From the NCBI GenBank assembly GCA_015484575.1, contig WFND01000167.1:1-33140 (forward strand): a stretch of DNA of 33,140 nt, read 5' to 3'. This DNA is from Helicobacteraceae bacterium. GTDB lineage: Bacteria > Campylobacterota > Campylobacteria > Campylobacterales > Sulfurimonadaceae. The position numbers and the translations under genes were made by a program. A model generated the notes under the pieces. The model was not told where the DNA came from and did not search any database. It saw nothing but the letters and a program-made list of their open reading frames with translations. Of this stretch, positions 1-8,877 are shown piece after piece; position 1 is the first letter of the stretch; each line of letters starts with the position of its first letter.

Positions 1-893
1 GTTCAATACGTCTCAGCCACATAAAATTAAAACGAATAAGTGTTGCACAGAAGAAAAACAGTATTTTAAGAGTAGTTTTTGAGAGTGTTAAAAAGATAAA
101 TTTAAGATTTAAAATAGATGATAATAAGTTGGTAGTATATCTTCATCTTGGTAAAAGCACTATGTCAAAAGTAGAAAAAAAATATACAAAAAAGAGATAT
201 ATATCTAGTATAAAAAATAAGATAGTTGTAATTGACCCCGGTCATGGCGGAAAAGATACGGGAGCTATAGGTTATAAACATTATAAAGAGAAGAGTATAG
301 TTCTTCAGGTGGCTAAAGCTGTTGAGAAACATCTAAAATCTAAAGGTATCAAAGTATATCTTACACGCTCAGGTGATAGGTTCATTAAGTTACGAAAAAG
401 GACAAAATTTGCAAATAAGAAAAAAGCAGATATTTTCATATCTATTCATGCAAATTCAGTACCAAAAAGAAATGCTGCAAAAGCAAAAGGCTTAGAAGCC
501 TATTTTCTTTCAAGAGCACGTTCATCAAGAGCTACTCGTGTTGCTGCCGTTGAAAACTCCAAAGAGATTGAAGATATGAACTATTTTGGAAAAAACAACC
601 TGCTTAACTTTATGAATAGAGAAAAAATAATAGCATCAAATAAATTGGCTATTGATGTACAGCAGGGTGTACTCTCTAGTCTTCATAAAAAATATAAAGA
701 TGTAAAAGATAATGGTGTACGTGAAGGTCCATTTTGGGTTTTAGTCGGAGCACAAATGCCGGCTGTTTTATTGGAGATAGGTTTTATATCCAACAAAACC
801 GAAGCTTCACGTTTAGTAGATAAAAAATATCAAAAATACCTAGCTAAAGGTATCGCTGAGGGGATTGAGCGTTATTTTATCCATAATCCTTAG
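1..893 (+). CDS. amiC: N-acetylmuramoyl-L-alanine amidase (Amidase_3) with AMIN-like N-terminal region, 5' truncated by window edge
   Basis: Amidase_3 motifs: VVIDPGHGGKDTGAIG, ISIHANS, PAVLLEIGFISN. The frame stays open upstream of the listed start (SIRLSHIKLKRISVAQKKNSILRVVFESVKKINLRFKIDDNKLVVYLHLG), which looks like an AMIN domain, so the listed TTG at 129 is probably not the true start. Confidence 0.88.
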   Translation, partial: SIRLSHIKLKRISVAQKKNSILRVVFESVKKINLRFKIDDNKLVVYLHLGKSTMSKVEKKYTKKRYISSIKNKIVVIDPGHGGKDTGAIGYKHYKEKSIVLQVAKAVEKHLKSKGIKVYLTRSGDRFIKLRKRTKFANKKKADIFISIHANSVPKRNAAKAKGLEAYFLSRARSSRATRVAAVENSKEIEDMNYFGKNNLLNFMNREKIIASNKLAIDVQQGVLSSLHKKYKDVKDNGVREGPFWVLVGAQMPAVLLEIGFISNKTEASRLVDKKYQKYLAKGIAEGIERYFIHNP

Positions 894-1957
894 GATTTAG
901 GCTCTAACTCTCCGGCAACAGATTCATTTTTATCTATAATATTTTGTATCTGCTCTTTTACTTTATCGTAGCGAAACTGCTCTTTAAAGCCTTGAATTCT
1001 TCCACCTGCCGCATTTGGGTGACCACCTCCATTTGCCCACTCTTTAGAGATTATAGATACATCAACTTTGTCATCCGCTCTAAAACTCATTGTACCTCTT
1101 GGACCAATATCTACTATAAAGTCATATTCATCATAAGTTGTTAAAAAACCGTTTCCTATTATTGAGGTATTTCCTAGGGCATAACTTAAAAATCCTCTGT
1201 ATCCTTTATAATAAATCGTCATCTCGTTACGTTTATCTCCAAGCAGAGAGACAATTCTTTTTGTTGATAAATTATCTAATGTGTCATCTGTTTTATCCAT
1301 GAAAAACTCTTTTTTCATTATATGTATTTTCTCATCTAGTTTAATATTTGCATCTTTACTGCCTAACATCTGTGCAGCTTTTTCTAATAATGACAGTTTG
1401 TATTTGCGGTCTTCATTGGAGAAAAGAACACGACTAAGCTCTCTTGTCTCGTTTATGAGTCTCATACACACTTTTCCATATTCAAAATTATCATGTTCAC
1501 TCTGTATCCATAAATCAACAGCATTTACAACATCTACATAAGCTTTCATCCAAAACGGTTCATCAAAATCAAAATTTTCTTTAGCATAATCGTAAGTGAT
1601 TTTTGTTGCACTTCTGTCGGTGTCTAAATAGTACCACTCGTACTGTTTTGAAGTCTTTTCACCACTTCCGTGATGATCTAAAAGTGTGATTTTTATATTG
1701 CGTCCCGATTCATTTAGTTTTGTAACTCTTTGATTTAATAATTTTGCTTCATCCGGATATAGATTTAGATCTGTTATCAAGATAAGTGCATCTTCTTTAG
1801 AACTCTCTATTGATTCTAAAATTTCATTTAATCTCTCCATAACTTCAGCTCCATAATTTGCATTGTATGAGTGCATCTTATATGGTGTTGATTGCATTAT
1901 AAGTTGACAACTGTAGCCATCTAGGTCGGTGTGGGATAGGTGGTATATATTTTTCAT
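890..1957 (-). CDS. DHH-family phosphoesterase
   Basis: SHTDLDGYSCQL, LLDHHGSGE and C-terminal GGGHPNAAGGRI (DHHA1) motifs. Confidence 0.85.
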   Translation of the reverse strand: MKNIYHLSHTDLDGYSCQLIMQSTPYKMHSYNANYGAEVMERLNEILESIESSKEDALILITDLNLYPDEAKLLNQRVTKLNESGRNIKITLLDHHGSGEKTSKQYEWYYLDTDRSATKITYDYAKENFDFDEPFWMKAYVDVVNAVDLWIQSEHDNFEYGKVCMRLINETRELSRVLFSNEDRKYKLSLLEKAAQMLGSKDANIKLDEKIHIMKKEFFMDKTDDTLDNLSTKRIVSLLGDKRNEMTIYYKGYRGFLSYALGNTSIIGNGFLTTYDEYDFIVDIGPRGTMSFRADDKVDVSIISKEWANGGGHPNAAGGRIQGFKEQFRYDKVKEQIQNIIDKNESVAGELEPKS

Positions 1958-1981
1958 AATTTTCCTTATTTACATGTAAGA

Positions 1982-4174
1982 CTATTCAATACTGATAGAG
2001 CCTAATACTTCAAATTTTGCACTGGTATCTATCTCTGCGTGAGAGAGAGTAACAACATCAAGACTAAAACGCTCATATATTTCAGCAAGAGGGCGACGCA
2101 GTTGGGGGTCAACTATTATAATTATAGGAGAAACTCCTTTTTGTAAAAGTTCTGTTGCTTTTTCACTTGTGGCTTGAATAAGTTGGTTTATCTCTCCTAC
2201 ATTTAAGAGCAAGTTGCGAACTCCATCTTGTTCTTGTGATTTATCTAGCATCTTTTGTTCACTTGCCGTATCAAATGTTAAGAGCTTAATAACTCCATCT
2301 TCTCCGCTATAAAGGTTTGTGATAACACGTGAAAGTTTTGAACGAACTTGCTCGGTAATAATATCAACATTTTTTGTATATTCTGCAATATCAGCCATAG
2401 TTTCCAATATGCTTAACATATCCGTCAATGGTATTTTCTCATGTAAAAGAGCCTTAAATACTCTCTGAATAAGACCTATATTTGCAACTTTTAACAGGTC
2501 ATCTACAACTACAGGATAATCATTTCTTATCTTATCTAGCAACATCTGTGTCTCTTGGCGTGTAAGCATCTCTTCTGCATGTTGTTTAATAAGTTCACTC
2601 ATATGAGTAGAGATAACTGTTGCAGGATCGACAACAGTATATCCAAACATGATAGCATCTTCTTTATCTTCCGGACTTATCCATAGTGCATCAAGTCCAA
2701 ATGCAGGTTCTTTTGTGGGTTCACCCGGCAGATCACCTGTTGCCATTCCGCTGTCCATTGCCAAAAAACGATCCGGTTGTATAGTTCCATCGCCTATAGG
2801 AACACCTTTTAGCATAATCTGGTACTGGTCAGCTTTTAGGTGTAGGTTGTCTCTAATACGTACTTGAGGCATTAAAAAACCAAAATCAGAGGCAATTTTG
2901 CGTCTCATTGAACGAATTCTCTCCAATAAATCCCCACCTTGGGCTTCGTCTGCCAAGCGAATTAGTTGATAACCTAGTGTTAACTCAATCATCTCTACTT
3001 TTAATATATCATCAAGAGCAGCTTCCTCTTCTTGAGCAATTTGCTCTTGTGATTTTTTAGGTACTTTGGTGTTTATTGCAGATGAGTCAGAGCCTTTTGC
3101 TTGTCTGCTAGGAGTGCTTTTGTCTGTAGTTGAGGAGTCACTTGATGTGTTAAAAATATTTAATTCACCCTTGTCAAATTTATGTAAAGCGTATCCTAAT
3201 CCTGCAAACAAAATGCCAACAAATCCCATAGATAAGGTTGGAAGACCCGGAACTAAGGCGAATACACCCATGATAAATCCAACTATCATCATAGTTCGAG
3301 CATTACCCATAAGTTGAGAGATGGTGCCTTCTGCAAAATTACTGCCATCGCTTGAAGAGCGAGTTATCATAATACCGGTGGCAGTTGAAATGATTAGAGC
3401 GGGAATCTGTGATACAAGACCATCACCGATAGTTAAAACAGTATATGTTGAGGCACTAACCCCAATATCTAAATCAAATTGAAAAACACCTATTAAAAAA
3501 CCACCGATAATATTTATCAAAGTGATGATAATACCGGCAACGGCATCACCTTTTATAAATTTACTAGAACCGTCCATTGCTCCATAAAAGTTTGCACTTT
3601 GAAGTATCTCTGCTCTACGCTCTTTTGCCTCATCTTCTTCGATAAGTCCAGAGTTTAGATCCGCATCAATTGCCATCTGTTTTCCGGGCATGGCATCTAG
3701 TGTAAAACGTGCTGCAACTTCGGCGACCCTTGTAGAACCTTTTGTGATTACCATGAAATTTATCAAAACCAATATAGAAAAAACTATAATACCGATAACA
3801 TAATTGCCACCGATAACAAAGTTTCCAAAACTACTGATAATATCACTAACTGCGTCAGGTCCTTCATTTCCATGACTAAGAATCATACGAGTTGTTGCAA
3901 CATTCAATGATAGTCTGAAAAGTGTCAATATAAGTAACAGTGTCGGAAAAGTAGTTAAATCAGTCGGTTGTGGCACATAAAGTGATATAAGTAAAACAAG
4001 AACAGCCATAGCGATAGAGATGGTCAGCATAACATCAAGTAAAGCACTAGGCAGAGGAATAATTATAATAGCTAAAACTGCCATTACAAAAAATACAACA
4101 CCTAAATCACGAGATTTGAAAAGAAGTGCTAACGCAGAACTTAACTGCTGTTTCATACCTTTTTCTTTAGCCAC
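1982..4174 (-). CDS. flhA: Flagellar biosynthesis protein FlhA
   Basis: 730 aa with multi-TM N-terminus, FPTLLLILTLFRLSLNVATTR, KGSTRVAEVAARFTLDAMPGKQMAIDADLNSGLI and a FlhA-type C-terminal domain. GTG start. Confidence 0.95.
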   Translation of the reverse strand: MAKEKGMKQQLSSALALLFKSRDLGVVFFVMAVLAIIIIPLPSALLDVMLTISIAMAVLVLLISLYVPQPTDLTTFPTLLLILTLFRLSLNVATTRMILSHGNEGPDAVSDIISSFGNFVIGGNYVIGIIVFSILVLINFMVITKGSTRVAEVAARFTLDAMPGKQMAIDADLNSGLIEEDEAKERRAEILQSANFYGAMDGSSKFIKGDAVAGIIITLINIIGGFLIGVFQFDLDIGVSASTYTVLTIGDGLVSQIPALIISTATGIMITRSSSDGSNFAEGTISQLMGNARTMMIVGFIMGVFALVPGLPTLSMGFVGILFAGLGYALHKFDKGELNIFNTSSDSSTTDKSTPSRQAKGSDSSAINTKVPKKSQEQIAQEEEAALDDILKVEMIELTLGYQLIRLADEAQGGDLLERIRSMRRKIASDFGFLMPQVRIRDNLHLKADQYQIMLKGVPIGDGTIQPDRFLAMDSGMATGDLPGEPTKEPAFGLDALWISPEDKEDAIMFGYTVVDPATVISTHMSELIKQHAEEMLTRQETQMLLDKIRNDYPVVVDDLLKVANIGLIQRVFKALLHEKIPLTDMLSILETMADIAEYTKNVDIITEQVRSKLSRVITNLYSGEDGVIKLLTFDTASEQKMLDKSQEQDGVRNLLLNVGEINQLIQATSEKATELLQKGVSPIIIIVDPQLRRPLAEIYERFSLDVVTLSHAEIDTSAKFEVLGSISIE

Positions 4175-4184
4175 CTGTTATTAC

Positions 4185-4589
4185 CTACTCTTCTAATATA
4201 TCTTCAAGAGTAAGAGTACCCAAAAAAGCGTCTATTTTACCTTGTAGCTTGTTTATAAAAGGCCATATTTTACATGTAGATGCTTTATTTGAAGGACAAT
4301 CTTCTTTTGATGGGGCACAATCAAATACAGCGGGTGTTTTATTTTCTACCGTACACATAATCTCCAATACAGTTCTTTTGTAAGAGCTTTCATTTAAGGA
4401 AAATCCACCTTTGACACCTTTAAAAGAGCTTATAATATCTTTTCTTGCCAAAGATTGAAGTATTTTTGCTAAAAAACTTTTTGGAATATCCAACTCTTTT
4501 GAAATTTTCTCTGCATCAAGAGGAGTATCTGATTTTGACAATACAATGAGTGATAATAGTGCATATTCACTAGCACGGGTTAGTAACAT
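4185..4589 (-). CDS. Rrf2-family transcriptional regulator, possible Fe-S ligand cysteines
   Basis: Rrf2 winged-helix N-terminus (LLTRASEYALLSLIVLSK...PKSFLAKILQSLARKDIISSFKGVKGGFSL) and a C-X6-C-X7-C cluster (CAPSKEDCPSNKASTC). Confidence 0.88.
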   Translation of the reverse strand: MLLTRASEYALLSLIVLSKSDTPLDAEKISKELDIPKSFLAKILQSLARKDIISSFKGVKGGFSLNESSYKRTVLEIMCTVENKTPAVFDCAPSKEDCPSNKASTCKIWPFINKLQGKIDAFLGTLTLEDILEE

Positions 4590-4653
4590 TAAATTTCTTT
4601 ACGTAAGATTTTTCAGTATTATATACAAACTTTCTTATTTAATCTTTTTTGGC

Positions 4654-4659
4654 TATAAT
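4654..4659 (+). promoter_or_regulatory. Putative -10 box upstream of rpsO
   Basis: TATAAT in 'ggcTATAATtgcgcc' about 65 bp before the rpsO start. No transcript data. Confidence 0.5.
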
Positions 4660-4722
4660 TGCGCCTCAACATTTTGGGTATTTATCTAAAATGAAATTTA
4701 TTATACCAATCAGGAGGTCATT

Positions 4723-4998
4723 ATGGCTTTAGATACGGCGAAAAAAGAAGCTTTAATCAAGCAATTTGGACGTAATGAAACGGATACAGGCTCAAGTGAA
4801 GTGCAGATTGCACTATTAACAACTCGTATTGCAGAGTTAACGCAACATCTTAAAACACATAAAAAAGATCATGCATCTCGTTTGGGTCTTTTAAAGTTAG
4901 TTGGTCAACGTCGTCGTTTAATGCGTTATTTAAAACGCACTAACAAAGACAGCTACCAAAAATTAATCGAAGCTTTATCTATTCGCGATAATATATAA
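4723..4998 (+). CDS. rpsO: 30S ribosomal protein S15
   Basis: S15 signature ([57 protein letters not shown]). AGGAGG ribosome-binding site at 4712-4717. Confidence 0.97.
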   Translation: MALDTAKKEALIKQFGRNETDTGSSEVQIALLTTRIAELTQHLKTHKKDHASRLGLLKLVGQRRRLMRYLKRTNKDSYQKLIEALSIRDNI

Positions 4999-5014
4999 GT
5001 TTTTTACTAATTTT

Positions 5015-5040
5015 AAAGCCTTATTTACATGTAAGGCTTT
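5015..5040 (+). terminator. Inverted repeat (9-bp stem) downstream of rpsO, possible transcription end/processing hairpin
   Basis: AAAGCCTTA (5015-5023) and TAAGGCTTT (5032-5040) are perfect reverse complements flanking TTTACATG. No T-tract follows. Confidence 0.45.
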
Positions 5041-5100
5041 ACCTGCTTGACACTACTATTTCTCACTTTTTTTATTAATATTTTAAATAATTAACAATTT

Positions 5101-5106
5101 TATAAT
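5101..5106 (+). promoter_or_regulatory. Putative -10 box for the che cluster
   Basis: TATAAT in an AT-rich leader about 60 bp before the PAS gene. Speculative without a mapped TSS. Confidence 0.35.
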
Positions 5107-5164
5107 ACATTTAGATTAATCAAGGTAATCTATCCGCATTCAACTTATTTGACTGGAGGATGTA

Positions 5165-5593
5165 ATGTCATTGGAAGATAATGCAATCAGTACCGAAGGA
5201 TTGACTTTTTTAGAAGATGGGGAGGTTTTATATGATGACCTGTATCTATTGTCAGAAACAGATGAAAAGGGCATCGTTACATACGCGAGTGACTCTTTTT
5301 TAAAAATAGCAAATTTAAGAAGCTCTGATTTAATAGGACAGCCTCACAATATTGTCCGTCATCCTGATATGCCACGCGCAGCATTTAAATCACTATGGAA
5401 TGATGTTCAGTCTAAAGGATTTTGGTCTGGATATGTTAAAAATGCTAGAAAAGGTGGAGGATTTTACTGGGTATATGCAACTGTTTTACGCTCTACTGAT
5501 GCTAATGGTGCAATCAAGTATGTCTCTATTCGCGTTAAGCCATCACGTGAAGATATTAAAAAAGCTCAAGAGCTTTATGCAACATTAGATTAA
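5165..5593 (+). CDS. Stand-alone PAS protein of the Aer/CetB type (putative redox/FAD sensor)
   Basis: LIGQPHNIVRHPDMPRAAFKSLWNDVQSKGFWSGYVKNARKGGGFYWVYA closely matches the Aer PAS consensus. GGAGGA RBS at 5155-5160. Confidence 0.88.
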   Translation: MSLEDNAISTEGLTFLEDGEVLYDDLYLLSETDEKGIVTYASDSFLKIANLRSSDLIGQPHNIVRHPDMPRAAFKSLWNDVQSKGFWSGYVKNARKGGGFYWVYATVLRSTDANGAIKYVSIRVKPSREDIKKAQELYATLD

Positions 5594-5607
5594 GAAGGAG
5601 TAGTTAA

Positions 5608-7494
5608 ATGGCACTAATCAAAAAAGGCGGCAGTTCAAATGCCGCAATGGTTTCAGGACATACAGGTGATAAACGACGACAACGTACACTGGCAAAACAG
5701 CAACAGATTTCAGAAAGTATTGCCGGTATCGCTACGACAATCTTAGATAATGCCCAAGAGAGCGTCAGTGCAATAGAGCAACTGAAATCTTCAATGGAAC
5801 AGATAGCAACAGCAGCTGAAGAGAACAGTGGAGCAAGTGAACAGGCTCTAAGAAATGTAAAAAGTATTACAAGCAATATCTCTCGAATGGGAAACAGCAT
5901 CGATACTGTTATATCATCAACTCTTACAAGCGGTGATAATATCATGAAGGCAGTAGATACTATCAATCTGTCTGTTAATCGTATGAATGACTCTGTAGGT
6001 GTTGCAAAACAGTCTTCAACAAAAAGTGAAGAGCTTAAAGCATCTTCTGAAAATATAGGTGAAGCAGTCGGCTTTATTGCAAAAATTGCCGATCAGACAA
6101 ATCTACTGGCATTAAATGCAGCCATAGAAGCTTCTCGTGCAAAAGAGCATGGAAAAGGCTTTGCCGTTGTTGCTGATGAGACACGTGCTTTGGCCGGTGA
6201 GAGTGAAAAAAATGCAGAATTTATATCAGACCTTGTAAATAAAATCCAAGCTAGTATAGATAATATTATCAAAAGTATTGTTGATACTACAGATATTATT
6301 GAGGCTACAGGACATCAAGGTACGGATTTAAGTAAAAAGATGGAAGAGCTAACTAAAATTGCCACCTTTACGGTTGAGGCGGCACGAAATATGAATAACT
6401 ATACTCAATCTTTATCCAATGCCATATCAAGAATCAATGATGGGAGTGCCGATATAGCAAAAGCTTCACAAGATATTGCTCACTCTGTTGAGAAAACTTT
6501 AGATGGAATTGAGATTCAATCCAATGCTCTTGCCCAGACAGAAGATGACATAAAAGAGTTAAGTAGTCTGGCAGAGGAGCTTAAATACTCTACCGATACT
6601 ATGAAATCTGCTGAAGAGATGGCATCATCAGCAGATACGATAAGTGGCTCTATGGAAGATATACAGAGCTCCTTAGAAGAGGTTAGCGATGCACTAAATC
6701 AGATAGAGTTAAGCTCAAATACAACAAATCAGAGTGTGCTATCAAATAAGGAGCTTGTTGAAGAGGGGCTCGAAGCTTCTAAAGATATTAATTCATTAAT
6801 AGAGATAGGTCGCCGTAACTTTGATCTTCTTAAAATATCTTTTACAGAAGTCAGAAATGAACTTAAAGCTATCGCTTTAGCTTTTGAAAATTCAATTACA
6901 GAGGGCAATACTGCAGGTGGAGAGCTTGAAGTTATCGTAAAAGAGACTCGTAACGTTGATAAAACCGTGGGAAATATCTCAAACTCTATTATTCAGTTAA
7001 ATATGTTGGCGATTAGCGGTTCTATAGAGGCTGCACGTGCAGGTGATTTTGGTAAAGGTTTTGCCGTAGTTAGTGCAGATATAAGAAATCTAGCAAAAGA
7101 TTCAGAAGAGAATACAGATAAGATAAATGACACCATAGAGTCGATGAATTCAGAGATAGATATGGTAAAAACGGATTGGCTAAAGCTTTTAGGCGGACAG
7201 AGTGATGAGCGTCAGCAGATTAATCGTTTGGTAAATGATGTTGAATTTATTACGACTATGATTATTGATTTACTAGATAGATTTTCCGGTTTAAAAGGTA
7301 TAAATGATCAAAATCTTGAAGGTATGAATCAAGTGCTTATAGGTGTCAGTGAAATACAAAAAGCCGTTGAACTTTCAGCTAGAAATGCGATGGAGTCTCG
7401 TAAAGCGAGTGAATTGATTATTGAAACGATTACTCATATTGGAGAAGGTGTGGAAGAGTTGGCTGTTATGGCTGACGAGTTGCAACAAGGTTAA
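5608..7494 (+). CDS. Soluble methyl-accepting chemotaxis protein with two signalling-tip hairpins (DosM-like architecture)
   Basis: 628 aa, no TM segment. Tip 1: IADQTNLLALNAAIEASRAKEHGKGFAVVADETRALAGES. Tip 2: ISNSIIQLNMLAISGSIEAARAGDFGKGFAVVSADIRNLAKDSEENTDKI. Confidence 0.92.
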   Translation: MALIKKGGSSNAAMVSGHTGDKRRQRTLAKQQQISESIAGIATTILDNAQESVSAIEQLKSSMEQIATAAEENSGASEQALRNVKSITSNISRMGNSIDTVISSTLTSGDNIMKAVDTINLSVNRMNDSVGVAKQSSTKSEELKASSENIGEAVGFIAKIADQTNLLALNAAIEASRAKEHGKGFAVVADETRALAGESEKNAEFISDLVNKIQASIDNIIKSIVDTTDIIEATGHQGTDLSKKMEELTKIATFTVEAARNMNNYTQSLSNAISRINDGSADIAKASQDIAHSVEKTLDGIEIQSNALAQTEDDIKELSSLAEELKYSTDTMKSAEEMASSADTISGSMEDIQSSLEEVSDALNQIELSSNTTNQSVLSNKELVEEGLEASKDINSLIEIGRRNFDLLKISFTEVRNELKAIALAFENSITEGNTAGGELEVIVKETRNVDKTVGNISNSIIQLNMLAISGSIEAARAGDFGKGFAVVSADIRNLAKDSEENTDKINDTIESMNSEIDMVKTDWLKLLGGQSDERQQINRLVNDVEFITTMIIDLLDRFSGLKGINDQNLEGMNQVLIGVSEIQKAVELSARNAMESRKASELIIETITHIGEGVEELAVMADELQQG

Positions 7495-7497
7495 ATA

Positions 7498-8877
7498 ATG
7501 AATATAGAAGAGATTCTGATTATAAAAAACGGTAACGTTTTTTATGGTATCAGCACTGAATATATTGATCAAATTTTACGTGTTCCTGCTATAACACCTG
7601 TTGTTTTAACTTCAGATTCTGTTTTAGGATTGAGTTCTGTGAGTGGAAAGATAGTTACTGTTTATGATACTAATATTATATTAGGATTACCCGCAGTTGA
7701 TTTGGAGTGTGAAGATACCAGAGTGCTTAGTTTGGTAGGTGCTTTACAAAATTCTGCTTTGGTAGTAAAAGAGGTAACGGATGCCGTACCGATAAATCAT
7801 GAGATGATTGAAGAGATTCAAGACAGAGGTGATGGTGTTATCGCTCTGTACAAATATAGAGACAGTATAGTTCAAATTTTAGATATTTCACAACTTTTAA
7901 ACAGGGTATCGTTAGATGAATTTAATGTAGAGAGTATAAAAGAGGCATCTTTGAAAAAAGAGAGTATCTCAAAAGAGAGTGCAGATATCAAGCGTTATCT
8001 TTTTATAAAAATGGCAGATGAGAAGTATGCGTTAAATATTCAAAACGTTAGAGAGATAATGAAACTGCCTTCTGAATTTACACCGATAAACGGTAGCGAT
8101 AGAGATATACTAGGTATGATGAATGTCAGAGGCGATCTGTTGGCAGTTATAGATTTACGACGTTTTTTCTCATTTGATGACACCATAAATGAAAAAAATA
8201 GAATTTTAGTTATCGAATTAGATAATAAAACAGTCGGTTTTGTGGTAGATGAAATCTTAGATATTCGTGATGTTGATGCTCATCTGATAGATATGATGCC
8301 TTCTAATTTTAGAGACAAAAAAATCTCTGGAGTTATACATGATGATGAACAGTTAATATCGTTGATTGGTGATGATGTTCTTAATACTTTGCTAGAATCA
8401 AGTTCAGCTCTAAACGGTGAGCAGAGTAAAAACAGCAGTGAAGATATAGAGAAACCTATAGAGCTAGAAGTTGTTATATTTACTTTTGGTGATGAGGAGT
8501 ATGCGATAGATATAGACAATGTGGTAGAAATTATTGATGCCGTAGAGACTACACCGTTTGCTGATGCTCCCAAGTTTGTGGATGGTCTTATAAATATTCG
8601 CGGACAGATAGTTATGATGATGTCTATATATCAGTGGCTATCCAAACCAAAACCTATAAGTGAAGATAAAAAGATAATTATATGTCAGTTGCAAGATTAT
8701 CGCGTAGGTTTTTATGTTGATAGCATTAGTGATGTTATAGGTATAGAAAAAAATGAGATAAAAGAGGAAGATAACAGTGATGAATACTTTACGGATATAC
8801 TTCATCTTGAAAACGGTTCACGGCTTGTACTTCTTTTTGATATAAACAAAATTACTCAATATAAGGACGTTGCATGA
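7498..8877 (+). CDS. Multi-CheW-domain protein (three tandem CheW-like domains)
   Basis: Three CheW-like segments start near ILIIKNGNVFYGISTEYIDQIL, YLFIKMADEKYALNIQNVREIM...GMMNVRGDLLAVIDLRRF, and VVIFTFGDEEYAIDIDNVVEII...GLINIRGQIVMMMSIYQWL. No receiver domain, so not CheV. Confidence 0.87.
   Translation: MNIEEILIIKNGNVFYGISTEYIDQILRVPAITPVVLTSDSVLGLSSVSGKIVTVYDTNIILGLPAVDLECEDTRVLSLVGALQNSALVVKEVTDAVPINHEMIEEIQDRGDGVIALYKYRDSIVQILDISQLLNRVSLDEFNVESIKEASLKKESISKESADIKRYLFIKMADEKYALNIQNVREIMKLPSEFTPINGSDRDILGMMNVRGDLLAVIDLRRFFSFDDTINEKNRILVIELDNKTVGFVVDEILDIRDVDAHLIDMMPSNFRDKKISGVIHDDEQLISLIGDDVLNTLLESSSALNGEQSKNSSEDIEKPIELEVVIFTFGDEEYAIDIDNVVEIIDAVETTPFADAPKFVDGLINIRGQIVMMMSIYQWLSKPKPISEDKKIIICQLQDYRVGFYVDSISDVIGIEKNEIKEEDNSDEYFTDILHLENGSRLVLLFDINKITQYKDVA

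Noticed and set aside
944-3317. Plus-strand ORFs of 66-86 aa opposite the DHH gene and flhA
   Set aside because: Fully contained antisense to strongly supported genes, with no recognisable domains.
5015-5040. Classical rho-independent terminator after rpsO
   Set aside because: The inverted repeat is perfect but no T-tract follows on the + strand, so I list it only as a possible hairpin of uncertain function.
5352-5588. 78-aa alternative-frame ORF inside the PAS gene
   Set aside because: Same strand, different frame, wholly inside a well-supported PAS coding sequence.
7498-8877. CheV
   Set aside because: There is no receiver domain; the third unit is another CheW-like domain.
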